NCBI GenBank assembly: GCA_950097015.1 | Contig: CATNEN010000003.1 | Span: 496,001-560,000, forward strand | DNA length: 64,000 nt | Source: Macrostomum hystrix | Taxonomy: Eukaryota > Platyhelminthes > Macrostomidae | Direction of reading: 5' to 3' | Shown here: one piece after another, positions 46,601-58,362 of the stretch | Numbering within the stretch: position 1 is the first letter of the stretch | Layout of the letters: the number at the start of each line of letters is the position of its first letter | Made by a program: the position numbers and the translations under genes | Notes under the pieces: model-generated | The model's input: only the letters and a program-made list of their open reading frames with translations | The model's database searches: none | What the model was told of the DNA's origin: nothing

Positions 46601-49600
46601 AGGTTACTTGTCTTCGACAAGAATCGCTGAATATCTCGACGATGCTGGCGTCGAACGGCTTTAAAAGTTTTTTCATCGTAAAAAGTGGATAATTTTTAGC
46701 CATACGCTTGTGCCTAGATACCAGTGTGGGGGTCAGTTGACCTCTGTGCCTAGATATCAGTGTGGGGGTCAATTGACGTCTGTGCCTAGATACCAGTGTG
46801 GGGGTCAGTTGACCTCTGTGCCTAGATACCAGTGTGGGGGTCAATTGACGTCTGTGCCTAGATACCAGTGTGGGGGTCAGTTGACCTCTGTGCCTAGATA
46901 CCAGTGTGGGGGTCAGTTGACCTCTGTGCCTAGATACCAGTGTGGGGGTCAGTTGACCTCTGTGCCTAGATACCAGTGTGGGGGTCAGTTGACCTCTGTG
47001 CCTAGATACCAGTGGGGGTCAGTTGACTGGTGCCTAGATACCAGTGGGGGTCAGTTGACTTGTGCCTAGGTTTCATTGCATAAGTCTGATGGTGTCCAGC
47101 GACCCCTTTGATTGTATACCGTCACAGACGTTCGTTCTTCGTTCAAAGTTTTAATACTCGTATTTCATATGAGATGAGTTTGCAAGCCTCTGCAACAGAG
47201 TCACTAGCACTGTCACAGCAACAGATCAGACACCCAGCCCAGCACCCCCGTCATTGTTGCTAAGAGGCCACGAAGATGCAACAGGCAACAGTCATAGCAT
47301 TACAGCTCGCTAAACTAAATAATACTTCTCATAAGACAAGCAACAGCACGTTGGAGCCTATATGGTCTTGGAAATGGGTTACCTGGGCCCAAGCCACCCC
47401 ATCGCAGCCTCGCTAGATTATGCATTGATGTTTGACTCCGCCTCAAAGCTCACTCAACTCAACAGCGAGCGAAATACAAACATACGCAAAGCCTTTGAGC
47501 TCAACTCTCAAATTGAGCACAAAATTGGCATTGACAGTCGAAAAGAATACTATAGTAACATGCATGAGCACGAGCGCTCACCTTTTCAATCTCCAGCAAG
47601 TGAAAGCGCAGCACTTGTATTGATTGAATCATCTGGAATTTTTTAGAAGAAGAGCGAGTCAGATGAAACACTGTACGTGATTCTCAAATCATTTCCCAAT
47701 CTAGTTTTGAGCCACTCACCACAGAATCGAGTTCTTCATTGCCAGTAAACATTCCAGTGTTGGATGCCTCCAACTGAAAATTACATGGCAACAAAAAGTT
47801 TAATTATTCCTGGATAAAGAACACTCGCTTCTAACTCGATAGCAACAGGAGGGATGAGAGAGGGGAGACTTGGGACAAGGGAGAGATAAGACAGGAGAGA
47901 TAGGAATAGGACAGGGGAGAGATGAGACAGGTTAGATAGTACAGGGGAGAGATGAGGCAGGGTGAGATGAGACAGAGGTGAGATAGGACAGGGGAGGGTT
48001 GAGACAGTGGGAGAGATGAGACATGGGTGAGATTAGACAGGGGTGAGATGATATAGGAAGTTATAGGAAAGGAGACAGATGAGACAAGGGAGAGCTAAGA
48101 CACAGGAAAGATGAGACAGGGGAGAGATGAGACGGGAGAGATGAGACAGGGGAGAGATAAGACAGGGGAGAGATAAGACAGAGGAGAGATAAGACAGGGG
48201 AGAGATAAGACACAGGAAAGATGAGACAGGGGAGAGATGAGACAGGGGAGAGATGAGACAGGGGAGAGATAAGACAGGGGAGAGATAAGACAGAGGAGAG
48301 ATAAGACAGGGGAGAGATAAGGCATAATAGAGGTTTCACACAGGAGAGATGAGATTAAGACACGAGAGAGATAGGGCATGGGAGTGGTATATACTCGAGG
48401 AGTTTCATCCTGCATACTAGTAAGAACTTTTGTAAGTACGAGTAAGAAATTTTGTTATTTCCTTCAAGGCCAATGCTTCAATTTGATTATCTTCTTTGCG
48501 CTCTTGAGTTGGTCCAGTTTTAGTTTTAAAAGATCCCAGTCTTATGGGGTGTCAGTTCCCGCTCACCTAGAATCATAGTTTCCTTTTTGAACTGACAGAC
48601 AAGGCTAAAACTGGGCATTGTTCCCTGCAGAACTGTGGTCCCTGGCGCAGGCAGTTATTCTAGCTTATAGTCTGAGGTTCAATAGTGAAAAAGCAAGCGG
48701 CACAGGCCTATCGGTGGATGGTCAAGATAAGAGCACTGTGCTTTTTTTTAAAAAAAACGGTGCTTTCGAAGTTAGAATTAGGCCTAGTTTTGGGGACAAT
48801 GACAATTATCAAGACAGGTGCGCATTTAAGGTACGAGTATTAGAAGGTGCCATAAAATTGCTATAGAAACAATTATTGAAATAATCTGGAGGACTAGAGA
48901 ATTGACTGAGAATAGTTCCATTTCCACAACTCCTAGTACACAAACTAAGCAAACCGAACAATTACTCACCTCTCTAGCAAATAGTGCAATATCCTGATCA
49001 AAGCTCAAACTTGAGCACAAATCGTGGCCGCCATCGACTGAGGCGGCGGCGGCGGACCCGTCCGACGAGGCGGGCGTCGCTGGGTCTCGGGGAGCGCAGG
49101 TAGCGAGTTCGCACTTTTCGAATATCAGCGACAGCAGTGGGTAGAGCGGGTGGCTGCAATTTGTGGAGCAGGTTAGACTGATGGTGAGAGGGGAGTAGGG
49201 ATGGGAGACAGGGATAGAGATCTAAGAGACAGGGATAGATATATATCCCTAACAGATAGGGATAGATATTCGAGAGACAGGGATAGATATTTGAGAGATA
49301 GGGATAGATAAATGAGGGATAGGGATAGATATATGAGGGATAGGGATAGATATATGACAGATAGGGATAGATATATGACAGAAAGGGATAGATTTGTGAG
49401 GGATAGGGATAGATATATGAGGGATAGGGATAGATATATGAGGGATAGGGATAGATATATGACAGATAGGGATAGATTTGTGAGGGATAGGGATAGATAT
49501 ATGAGGGATAGGGATAGATATATGACAGATAGGGATAGATTTGTGAGGGATAGGGATAGATATATGACAGATAGGGATAGATATATGACAGATAGGGATA

Positions 49601-52600
49601 GATATTTGAAAGATAGGGATACATATTTGAGGGATAGGGATAGATATATGAGAGACAGGGATAGATATTTGAGTGACAGGGGTGGATATATGAGATGGAT
49701 AGTGATCAGAGATCAGTAAAAGGATATCATCGCTATTTGTTTGTAAAGGCTGAGCAGTTTGACCTTATCATGGGCAGATAACGAGGCACGCTGTCAATTG
49801 ATTTGAGTAGCTCAGCATGTTGATAGGTAAAGCAAAGCTAGTGCTTACTTAAAACAAACAATAATAAAAAAAATCCGTTTCATTCCTCGACTATTCAGTT
49901 CATGGACAGATTTAGTATCGAACAAAACCCACAGATAATGAATAATTAATAAATAAAGAGCAACTCATTGCGATTTAAAAGCTCAGAGCTACATTTGCAA
50001 TTTTTTGTCTAGACAAATTATCAATTAAGCAGTCGTGCTCTTACAGAATTAAGGCCATCCGCGTGCTTTTTTGATTGTTTCAAAAACTCTTTGTTTAGAA
50101 TCATTGTCTTTGTCTTGCACTCGGCATTGAAAGTCAAAGCTGTGAGGCGACTGGCTATAAATAAAACCAAATTTATGAGCACATTCAGACAAGAAAGTTT
50201 CCAACAGCCTGAGAGTATTCCATTATTCTGAAATTCCTCTCTATTTTCGAGCTGAAATCCTCGGCCACAAGGTCACTACAACATCCTTATCTCGAATAGA
50301 TGATCCCAACCATGCAGATCCCAATCTCACATCGTTAATCTCCTGACCATGCAGATCCCAATCTCTAATCGATAATCCCTAACCATGCAGATCCCAATCT
50401 CAAATCGTTAATCCCCTGACCATGCAGATCCCAATCTCTAATCGATAATCCCCTGACCATGCAGATCCCAATCTCTAATCGATAATCCCCTGACCATGCA
50501 GATCCCAATCTCAAATCGTTAATCTCCTGACCATGCAGATCCCAATCTCTAATCGATAATCCCTAACCATGCAGATCCCAATCTCAAATCGTTAATCCCC
50601 TGACCATGCAGATCCCAATCTCTAATCGATAATCCCCTGACCATGCAGATCCCAATCTCAAATCGATAATCTCCTGACCATGCAGATCCCAATCTCTAAT
50701 CGATAATCCCCTGACCATGCAGATCACAATCTCAAATCGATAATCCCTAACCATGCAGATCCCAATCTCAAATCGTTAATCCCCTGACCATGCAGATCCC
50801 AATCTCTAATCGATAATCCCTAACCATGCAGATCCCAATCTCTAATCGATAATCCCTAACCATGAAGATCCCAATCTCAAATCGTTAATCCCCTGACCAT
50901 GCAGATCCCAATCTCTAATCGATAATCCCTAACCATGCAGATCCCAATCTCTAATCGATAATCCCTAACCATGCAGATCCCAATCTCTAATCGATAATCC
51001 CTAACCATGCAGATCCCAATCTCAAATCGTTAATCCCCTGACCATGCAGATCCCAATCTCTAATCGATAATCCCCTGACCATGCAGATCCCAATCTCAAA
51101 TCGATAATCTCCTGACCATGCAGATCCCAATCTCTAATCGATAATCCCCTGACCATGCAGATCACAATCTCAAATCGATAATCTCCTGACCATGCAGATC
51201 CCAATCTCAAATCGTAAATCCCCTGACCATGCAGATCCCAATCTCTAATCGATAATCCCTAACCATGAAGATCCCAATCTCAAATCGTTAATCCCCTGAC
51301 CATGCAGATCCCAATCTCTAATCGATAATCCCTAACCATGCAGATCCCAATCTCAAATCGTTAATCCCCTGACCATGCAGATCCCAATCTCTAATCGATA
51401 ATCCCCTGACCATGCAGGTCCCAATCTCAAATCGTTAATCCCCTGACCATGCAGATCCCAATCTTTAATCGATAATCTCCTGACCATGCAGGTCCCAATC
51501 TCAAATCGTTAATCCCCTGACCATGCAGATCCCAATCTTTAATCGATAATCTCCTGACCATGCAGGTCCCAATCTCAAATCGTTAATCCCCTGACCATGC
51601 AGATCCCAATCTCTAATCGATAATCTCCTGACCATGCAGATCCCAATCTCTAATCGATAATCTCCTGACCATGCAGATCCCAATCTCTAATCGATAACCC
51701 CATTACTCTTTCAATCCAAATCTCAACCCCTTACCCAGTAGATCATCACTATTACAAATTAATAATCGCATACCTTAACCCATCATCCAAATCCTCAAAT
51801 TTACTAATGGACGGTCTTGGCCATTAGAGATTCTGCCCACAGTTTAATGCCAAAACGATTCAAAATTTGTCGTATAAATTGCTAATCAAGGTTGAAAAAG
51901 TTATCACCATGCAGGCTCAATCAATCAAACTGATGGATGGGATAAATATCCCCTCCTGCCAAGCCCAATGCTAATTAGAAATTATTATATCCATGGGCAT
52001 TTTTTAACCAATCCACTTTTGCAGCTAAAAAGTATAAATTCAGCCAATCATAAATATTGTCCCGTTCCTGTCAGGTGCTGCCATTAGGCATACAACTCTC
52101 AGGCCCGATGGGCAGCTCAAAGATCAATAATTGATCATTGCGGGCCTTGCTATGGCTACCTGGCTATGCAGCTCTAGCTCAAGAGACAACAATATGACAG
52201 AGATCTAGCAATATAAAATATCGCTAAGTTGATAAGCGAATAATCCACATGGTTTAAAAAACATGGAGTTCATTGGGCCCAAACTTATGTAGAATCTCCC
52301 ACAATACAGCTAATATGATAAATCTCTGCTTTATATCATGCTCACTACTGTGCTTCTAGCTTAATAATAATTGATTACACCTGCCCAATAGGGTCATATG
52401 TGCAGCCGACAGCACAGCCGCAGCTAATGCGCGGCGCATCTGAAGGCTGCGTACTGCTGTTCAGTCCATGGACTGGGGGGACGCCACACCCACCTTCAAT
52501 TATCCCAGCTGATGCTGGTACCCATTTAACAGCTGGGTGAACTGAAGCAATGCAGAGTTAAGTGTCTTGCTAAAGGACACAAATTGTTCCAGTGGAGACG

Positions 52601-54237
52601 GGAATCGAACCCCCGACCTTCAAGTCGTGAGTCCGACGCCCTAACCACTAGGCTACAACCTCCCTTCTTCTTAATAATGCTAATGCTTCTAGCTTAATAA
52701 TGCTAATTGGCTCAACTAATAGAAATGTGTCGCTAGAATGCAGCGACACAGAGCATATTTGTGTGACACTAAAGAAAATTGTCAAGATATGGACAAGAAT
52801 ATAAGCCGTAAGATTAAGAATCACAACATCGCTTATAGTTGAATTGGATTAAATAAGGCGGGGACTGGACTCTAGAGCGGTGTGACGTTACCGCCAATAG
52901 GACGGGGTAGGAATGTGCGGCAGAACCAACAAATAAGGATTTGGAGGGTGTGGGAGAACCATCAAAGGGATTTGGAGGGTGTGGAAGAACCATCAAAGGG
53001 ATTTGGAGGGTGCGGCAGAACCATCAAAGGGATTTGGAGGGTGTGGCAGAACCATCAAAGGGATGTGGAGGGTGTGGAAGAACAATCAAAGGGATTTGGA
53101 GGGTGTGGCAGAACCATCAAAGAACAGGGTTTGTGGGGTGTGGCAGAACCATCAAAGGGATTTGGAGGGTGTGGAAGAACCATCAAAGGGATTTGGAGGG
53201 TGCGGCAGAACCATCAAAGGGATTTGGAGGGTGTGGCAGAACCATCAAAGGGATTTGGAGGGTGTGGGAGAACCATCAAAGGGATTTGGAGGGTGCGGCA
53301 GAACCATCAAAGGGATTTGGAGGGTGTGAAAGAACCATCAAAGGGATGTGGAGGGTGTGGAAGAACAATCAAAGGGATTTGGAGGGTGTGGCAGAACCAT
53401 CAAAGAACAGGGTTTGTGGGGTGTGGCAGAACCATCAAAGGGATTTGGAGGGTGTGGAAGAACCATCAAAGGGATTTGGAGGGTGCGGCAGAACCATCAA
53501 AGGGATTTGGAGGGTGTGGCAGAACCATCAAAGGGATTTGGAGGGTGTGGCAGAACCATCAAAGAACAGGGTTAGGAGGGTGTGGCAGAGCTATTCAACG
53601 ATGAGCAGCATCAATGCAAAGGCAGTGTGACTTTTAGTTTAGCTTAAATAAAAAACTGAAAATAAGCCTTTAATAGCTTACCCGCAGATTAGATCTTGAC
53701 CTAGCCTAGTGTCATGAGCATCAGCAGCAGCGGCAGCAGCAGCAGCAGAATCGGAATTCTGTCCAGCCATGGGCAGCTGTTGTTCGTGAGAAGCCAGCGC
53801 GAACTGCAACTCAAACTGCAGCAGGTACACGATGAGTTAATAATCAATATATAATTATATTTACTTGGAGAATCAGGTGAACTCGGTGGGCGTTAGGCAG
53901 AGGGTCTATGGGAGTCTGGTAGAATTGAAGAAGGCGATGGCAAGTAGGCTATGGCAGTCTGGTAGAGTTGGGAAAGGCGATGGAAAGTAGTCTATGGCAG
54001 TCTGGTAGAGTTGGGAAAGGCGATGGAAAGTAGTCTATGGCAGTCTGGTAGAGTTGGGAAAGGCGATGGAAAGTAGTCTATGGCAGTCTGGTAGAGTTGG
54101 GGAAGGCGATGGAAAGTAGTCTATGGCAGTCTGGTAGAGTTGGGGAAGGCGATGGAAAGTAGTCTAGGAATATGGTAGAGTCGGAGAAGTTGTGTAATGC
54201 GGATTGGAATCCTCACCTGTTGCTGCTCAGTTGCCAT
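37610..54237 (-). CDS. MEIS: MEIS/Homothorax TALE homeodomain transcription factor, complete, 12 coding exons
   Basis: Minus-strand coding exons: 54217-54237, 53682-53815, 48970-49153, 47720-47773, 47582-47632, 44452-44778, 44033-44189, 39485-39696, 38726-38802, 38578-38636, 38347-38475, 37610-37851. They sum to 1647 nt with every junction in phase, giving 548 residues. The MEIS-A part (H-P-L-Y-P-L-L, then F-E-K-C-E-L-A-T-C) starts at residue 53. The MEIS-B part ([14 protein letters not shown], then [16 protein letters not shown]) spans about 132-170; these two parts bind PBC/Pbx proteins. The TALE homeodomain (~356-418) has the three-residue insertion P-Y-P (382-384) and W-F-I-N-A-R-R-R (406-413). 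The C-terminus is Gln- and Ala-rich. An in-frame TGA 24 nt upstream supports the start. Exon 44033-44189 has a tandem CAGCAG acceptor that could add or drop one Gln. Confidence 0.97.
39838..39992. repeat. Minisatellite, 16-bp unit, MEIS intron (inverted relative of the 42-kb array)
   Basis: About ten copies of AGACTGAGGGTGAGAC / AGACTGAGGATGAGAC. The reverse complement matches the half-units of the 41998-43458 array in the same intron. It runs directly into the 30-bp array that follows. Confidence 0.93.
39993..40712. repeat. Minisatellite, 30-bp unit, ~24 copies, MEIS intron
   Basis: Direct repeats of GGCTGGGATGAGACAGACTG plus GGGTGTAAAA. It shares GATGAGACAGACTG with the adjacent 16-bp array, so it probably arose from it by insertion of a new segment. 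Confidence 0.97.
40713..41997. other. Central part of the large MEIS intron
   Basis: No exon seen. It has a GC-rich patch at about 41055-41130 followed by GTCATAAATCAT (41139-41150), whose reverse complement resembles a PBX-HOX site. It could be an intronic enhancer; this is only a motif-level suggestion. Confidence 0.3.
41998..43458. repeat. Minisatellite, 32-bp dimeric unit, ~46 copies, MEIS intron
   Basis: Each unit joins TCTCATCCTCAGTCAA and TCTCACCCTCAGTCTG (16 + 16 bp). Variants (TTATGCTCAG, CCCATCCTC, TCACCCTGAG) occur in runs. It is in opposite orientation to the related array at 39838-39992. Confidence 0.97.
44880..45515. repeat. Minisatellite, 21-bp unit, MEIS intron
   Basis: Direct repeats of GACAGTTTCGGGATTGGAAT plus A, with an occasional longer unit carrying an extra TTTCGGTTTTCGGG. 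It lies about 100 bp beyond an exon acceptor. Confidence 0.97.
46225..46325 (+). mobile_element. SINE A remnant in MEIS intron
   Basis: AGAGGTCAGGAGTTCGAAAC, then AAAAATTTGTGTCCTTGAGC and AAGACAATTTCC follow the family A head and early body. The rest is lost. Confidence 0.5.
46344..46700. mobile_element. Inverted-repeat (MITE-like) element in MEIS intron
   Basis: The left arm (46344-46432) and the reverse complement of the right arm (46620-46700) share ACGATGAAA and CATCGTCGAGATATTCA in order, with looser similarity between. The ~190-bp centre has no coding frame. The right arm ends about 10 bp before a minisatellite starts. No clear target duplication was found. Confidence 0.6.
46712..47066. 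repeat. Minisatellite, 36-bp unit, ~10 copies, MEIS intron
   Basis: Direct repeats of GTGCCTAGATACCAGTGTGG plus GGGTCAGTTGACCTCT. The last two units are shortened. Confidence 0.96.
47840..48350. repeat. Purine-rich minisatellite, ~16-bp unit, MEIS intron
   Basis: Diverged direct repeats of AGACAGGGGAGAGATA, nearly pure purine on the plus strand. Confidence 0.93.
49195..49695. repeat. Minisatellite, 21-bp unit, MEIS intron
   Basis: Direct repeats of GAGGGATAGGGATAGATATA plus T, with GACAG and TTTGTG variants. It starts about 40 bp from the exon encoding the MEIS-A part. Confidence 0.96.
50285..51705. repeat. Minisatellite, 36-bp unit, ~39 copies, MEIS intron
   Basis: Direct repeats of CCATGCAGATCCCAATCTCT plus AATCGATAATCCCTAA. 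The alternatives CTCTAATCGATAAT / CTCAAATCGTTAAT and CCCTAA / CCCCTG are shuffled among units. On the minus strand it carries GGGATCTGC and TTAGGGATT. Confidence 0.97.
52362..52664 (-). mobile_element. tRNA-derived SINE, family A, minus orientation, MEIS intron
   Basis: Full-length family A copy whose head (reverse complement of GGAATCGAACCCCCGACC and CTAACCACTAGGCTACAACC) is at the right end and whose ATTATTA tail is at the left. GCTTCTAGCTTAATAAT before it and CTTCTTCTTAATAAT after it look like a diverged target duplication. It is in the same orientation as MEIS. Confidence 0.93.
52930..53590. repeat. Minisatellite, 31-bp unit, ~21 copies, MEIS intron
   Basis: Direct repeats of GGGATTTGGAGGGTGTGGCA plus GAACCATCAAA. 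A variant with AGAACAGGGTTTGTGGGG occurs at 53121 and 53404, about 283 bp apart, which shows block duplication. Confidence 0.96.
53935..54175. repeat. Minisatellite, 43-bp unit, ~5.5 copies, MEIS intron 1
   Basis: Direct repeats of GGCGATGGAAAGTAGTCTAT plus GGCAGTCTGGTAGAGTTGGGAAA. Confidence 0.95.
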
Positions 54238-54239
54238 TT

Positions 54240-55208
54240 GAATTGCAGTTAAATTCAGTCAGATCGCGGAGGTATTCAGGGCAGGTCCGAATGGGCAGTT
54301 TTTCTCTGTTCTCAATCTGAACGGCGCAAATTAACATTGGTTTCAATACTCTCAAGCACTCTTTAACGCTGACCTAACTACTGTTGTTTGATCTAGCCTC
54401 CTTAGAAGTGGTCCAAAAGAGTGTTATTATTATAAGATCGTTGTGAAGTGAAGAAGAGAGCAGACTTGGGAGACACTGTTGCAGCAAAAGCCGCAGTGGC
54501 GGAGGTTGTGTCCGCTTGTTGGCTTCAATCTTCTCAGAGAAAAAAACTATGAGAGGGAGAGAGAAACGAGAATGAGAGTGAAGGGTCACTCACAATAACT
54601 TTCTGAGTCCGTTCTCAAGTCACCAGCCACGGCATATCAGACAGAGAGAAAGATGACGGTTTAATTATAATTGACGAGAGGGACAGAGAGGAGGAGAGGA
54701 GACAGGAAAGAGGGCGCTCCACTGGAAGCAGATAGGATGGCCCTCACTCTACTGTAAAGGACTGTCAAAATTTGGCGGGCGCACGACGGGGTAAGCGTAA
54801 TAAAACGTCAAAAAATTATATACCGACAGGCAGCGCACACATTGTGGCTCTAAAACCCAATATAATATATAGAGAGTAGAGTAGAGTAGCAATGGGCAAA
54901 GCCTCGGACTGGAGTTTGGAAGTGAATGAAAGAGTGATCTCTCTTTAATGACGCGGTGTCTGCTTTGTGCTGCGCGGCTGCGGTCGCACGCGGTGGCGGC
55001 GGCTGGTCCAAAGCTAAACAGCTAAAGTGGCAACTGAGCTTCTGCTGAGGGCTGGTAAAAGAGTGGCTCTCAAAGAAAAATTAAGCTCCAGCCGACAAGC
55101 TTTCGTTTCAGCACCGGGAGGTTTAGTCTGTCTGTGTAAGCTCTAGCAGCTTAAAGTATTTGAGTCTTAGCAGGCAGTTGTGTTAAGTTTTATTGTCCAA
55201 ATACATAC
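54240..55208. other. 5' region of the MEIS homologue
   Basis: Non-coding, with a purine-rich GAGAGGGAGAGAG patch (54545-54720) and a GC-rich, CGG-rich patch at 54955-55015. It probably includes 5' UTR and promoter; no TATA box was recognised. Confidence 0.35.
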
Positions 55209-55434
55209 CGGAGTGTCCTCCAGGTCCGTCTGGTCCTGTCTGGGGTTGTAGCTTCGTTCTTCCAATAGGGGTTGGCCCTTGGGCCCACCTTGTTCCATGC
55301 GGGGCGGGGGTGGGTGACCTCCGCCCACCCCCTCCGCGCTGGCTGGAAAAGTCACCGGAGCTAAAGGAGTTGGGGTGGGGCTCAATATTAGATTGGGCCC
55401 AATAAGGCAGCCCACCGAATTAAGACTAGGGCAG
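55209..55434 (-). CDS. Putative alternative 5' exon of the MEIS homologue
   Basis: On the minus strand an acceptor-like tract (TTTTTCCTGCCCTAG) precedes and a GTATGT donor follows a 226-nt GC-rich segment whose frame is open throughout. From its internal ATG (55298) it would encode 30 residues (M-E-Q-G-G-P-K-G ... L-E-D-T-P) and end exactly in phase 0, the phase required by the MEIS exon at 53682-53815. It could be an alternative N-terminus, a 5' UTR exon, or chance. No homology recognised. Confidence 0.3.
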
Positions 55435-56186
55435 GAAAAACTGCTATTTCAAATACTCACGCGTCCCTCCCTAGATAAGGCAAATCATTATCCTCGATTT
55501 ACACTGATGCCGACATCACTTCAAAGGATGGCGGAACGTTAAACAACCGCTATCTATTTTATCGGTGTTTCAATATATAGTTTTTGTTATTAAACAAAAA
55601 ATGTTGTTTTGACTAGTATTTTAAGTGCATTTGCACCCGTCTTTATTGTTTATCAAACTGTTTATTTAAAGCCAACATTGTAAAAAAGTCAGTAGTCAAA
55701 ATTTCAAAGTTTAAATTCTTACGAGCGTAAATAAAGCGTAAATACGGACTAAATAGAATTAATTAACAATGCTCCAATAAGCCAACCACAAAAAGGTTCA
55801 AACTAGGCAAACTAGGGTGCTTGAAGTGCGAACAGAGTGTTATTGACTCCTTTTCCTAATAATAATAGCTTAGAAAATAAATATGACGCAATCAGATTGA
55901 ACGTATACGTTCAATGTCAATTTCTGATTTTCAAATAGAGAAAACGAATTCGAATTACTCGGTCAAGCAGTTGTTGCATAAATTATTTTCCCTTTCTAAG
56001 CCTAGCGTAGCAAGAGACAGAAATTTCACGAAGGAAATTACACGAAGTCATTACACTGCCAAGTGTCAAATAAATTGAGATGGCTCACCTGACTAAGTAA
56101 GCTCAAAAGGCAGATTCAAAATTACTCTTAACTCGAGCAAGGCAACAACTTTAATTGTAGTATTCCTGAGATTTGTAGAAACAGTC
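55435..56186. other. Intergenic, no gene seen
   Basis: AT-rich sequence without coding or repeat signal. Confidence 0.4.
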
Positions 56187-56612
56187 CAGACAGGGATTTG
56201 TCATGAGCACACAGACAAGACCCACAGGGATTTGTCATGAGCACACAGAATAGACTCACAGGGATTTGTCATGAGCACTCAGACAAGACCCACAGGGATT
56301 TGTCATGAACACACAGAATAGACTCACAGGGATTTGTCATGAACACACAGAATAGACTCACAATAGCTCTGCTTTGGGACAAATCCCTTAGCTCAACAAC
56401 AGGGATTTATCATGAACACACAGAAAAGACTCACTGGGGTTTAGTCATGAACACACAGACAACTCACAGGGGTTTGTCATGAACACACAGACAACTCAAA
56501 GGGGTTTAGTCATGAACACACAGACAACTCACAGGGGTTTGTCATGAACACACAGACAACTCACAGGGGTTTGTCATGAACACACAAACAAGACCCACAG
56601 GGATCTGTCATG
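56187..56612. repeat. Minisatellite, ~34-bp unit, ~13 copies
   Basis: Direct repeats of CACAGGGATTTGTCATGAGC plus ACACAGACAAGACC. Right-hand units are shortened to about 28-30 bp (GGGGTTTGTCATGAACACAC). Confidence 0.95.
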
Positions 56613-57647
56613 AACACACAGAAAGGAAGACCCGCGCTTGGATTTGCCATTTATTAAATGGTGAGGCGTATGACGATCAAAAGCTAATGCGATTGAGACA
56701 TTCTTATCTTGCTGCTGATAGTAGAATGTATTATGTGAATGAACATTTTTTGTTTGTCCTTCAAGAAAAAAAATAAAAAAAAGATTAAGGTAGCAAAAGC
56801 ACAGACAGCCGATTACGTTCTTATCACACCTGTGTTCAACAGCCAACACATGGCAACAGTTCTGGTATTATTAAATTAACGTCAAATATAGACATTTCAA
56901 TTCAGTTCGGTTCGTGTTCAATATGTTTAAATTTAATTATTAATATTACATCGGTGATTAGAAAAAATAACTACATACATTTGTTTAAATCGTTAAGCTA
57001 ATCAGGAAAATAATAATTGAAACGAAATTTCAACATCAAAGAAGCTAGGAACAGAATGTAAAAAAACTGGTGTGCTCGTGTTTGAGTGCGATATTAGTGG
57101 CTGGCGGCAGAAATCTTGAGCACAAACCAGCAAAAGAGCAAGTTTGCGATTTTTGTTTGCTTTGTTTTGCTTCTAAGGCGAAAGAGCGATAGGCAATTGC
57201 TGCTATTGACAAGAATTATACGGAAAGCGAAGACGGACAAGTCCACAGAGGGGGTTAGGACCAGGACTGAGTCTACTCAATAATAACCATTTGCCTGATG
57301 GCAAACCATAATTGGTGCTTCTGTGAGTGGCTGATTGCAAAACATAGCCGATAAATAAACCCTACCGCTAATTGCTAAATTTATTGAGTAGAAAAATAGA
57401 ACGCTCATTTAATATGTAAAACAAAACACTCTGCAGATGATAGTAATGGAAATTCGGCGCGACAACGTCAGTAGCTAGGTTATGTTATATAATGTTAGTA
57501 AACTTGTATTGTTTCGAATTAAAAAAATTCCAAAAAATACGGACCACGCTACACTCGCAAATTATATACGTCTTAAAGATATTGTTGACATAATGCATAG
57601 AAACAACTAGCTCTATATTCTGCTATTATACTCAGCTCTATATTTCC
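56613..57647. other. Intergenic, AT-rich, no gene seen
   Basis: No supported gene or repeat. Confidence 0.4.
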
Positions 57648-58362
57648 TCAGATTCCCAGTCGGTCGTTACACCCATACCCTCAGATCAGATTCCCAGTCG
57701 GTCATTACACCCATACCCTCAGATTCCCAGTCGGTCATTACACCCATACCCTCAGATCAGATTCCCAGTCGGTAATTACACCCATACCCTCAGATCAGAT
57801 TCCCAGTCGGTCATTACACCCATACCCTCAGATTCCCAGTCGGTCATTACACCCATACCCTCAGATTCCCAGTCGGTCATTACACCCATACCCTCAGATT
57901 CCCAGTCGGTCATTACACCCATACCCTCAGATCAGATTCCCAGTCGGTCATTACACCCATACCCTCAGATTCCCAGTCGGTCATTACACCCATACCCTCA
58001 GATTCCCAGTCGGTCATTACACCCATACCCTCAGATTCCCAGTCGGTCATTACACCCATACCCTCAGATCAGATTCCCAGTCGGTCATTACACCCATACC
58101 CTCAGATTCCCAGTCGGTCATTACACCCATACCCTCAGATTCCCAGTCGGTCATTACACCCACACCCTCAGATTCCCAGTCGGTCATTACAACCACACCC
58201 TCAGATTCCCAGTCGGTCATTACAACCATACCCTCAGATTCCAAGTCGGTCATTACACCCACACCCTCAGATTCCAAGTCGGTCATTACACCCACACCCT
58301 CGGATTCCCAGTCGGTCATTACAACCACACCCTCAGATTCCCAGTCGGTCATTACATAATTT
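57648..58362. repeat. Minisatellite, 33/38-bp unit, ~20 copies
   Basis: Direct repeats of AGATTCCCAGTCGGTCATTA plus CACCCATACCCTC. A 5-bp insertion (AGATC) is present in about six units. A CCACACC variant clusters at the right end. Confidence 0.97.

Noticed and set aside
49312-49719. Arg/Asp-rich repeat frame resembling an RD-repeat RNA-binding protein
   Set aside because: It is the 21-bp GATAGGGATAGA array in a MEIS intron; the period is a multiple of three.
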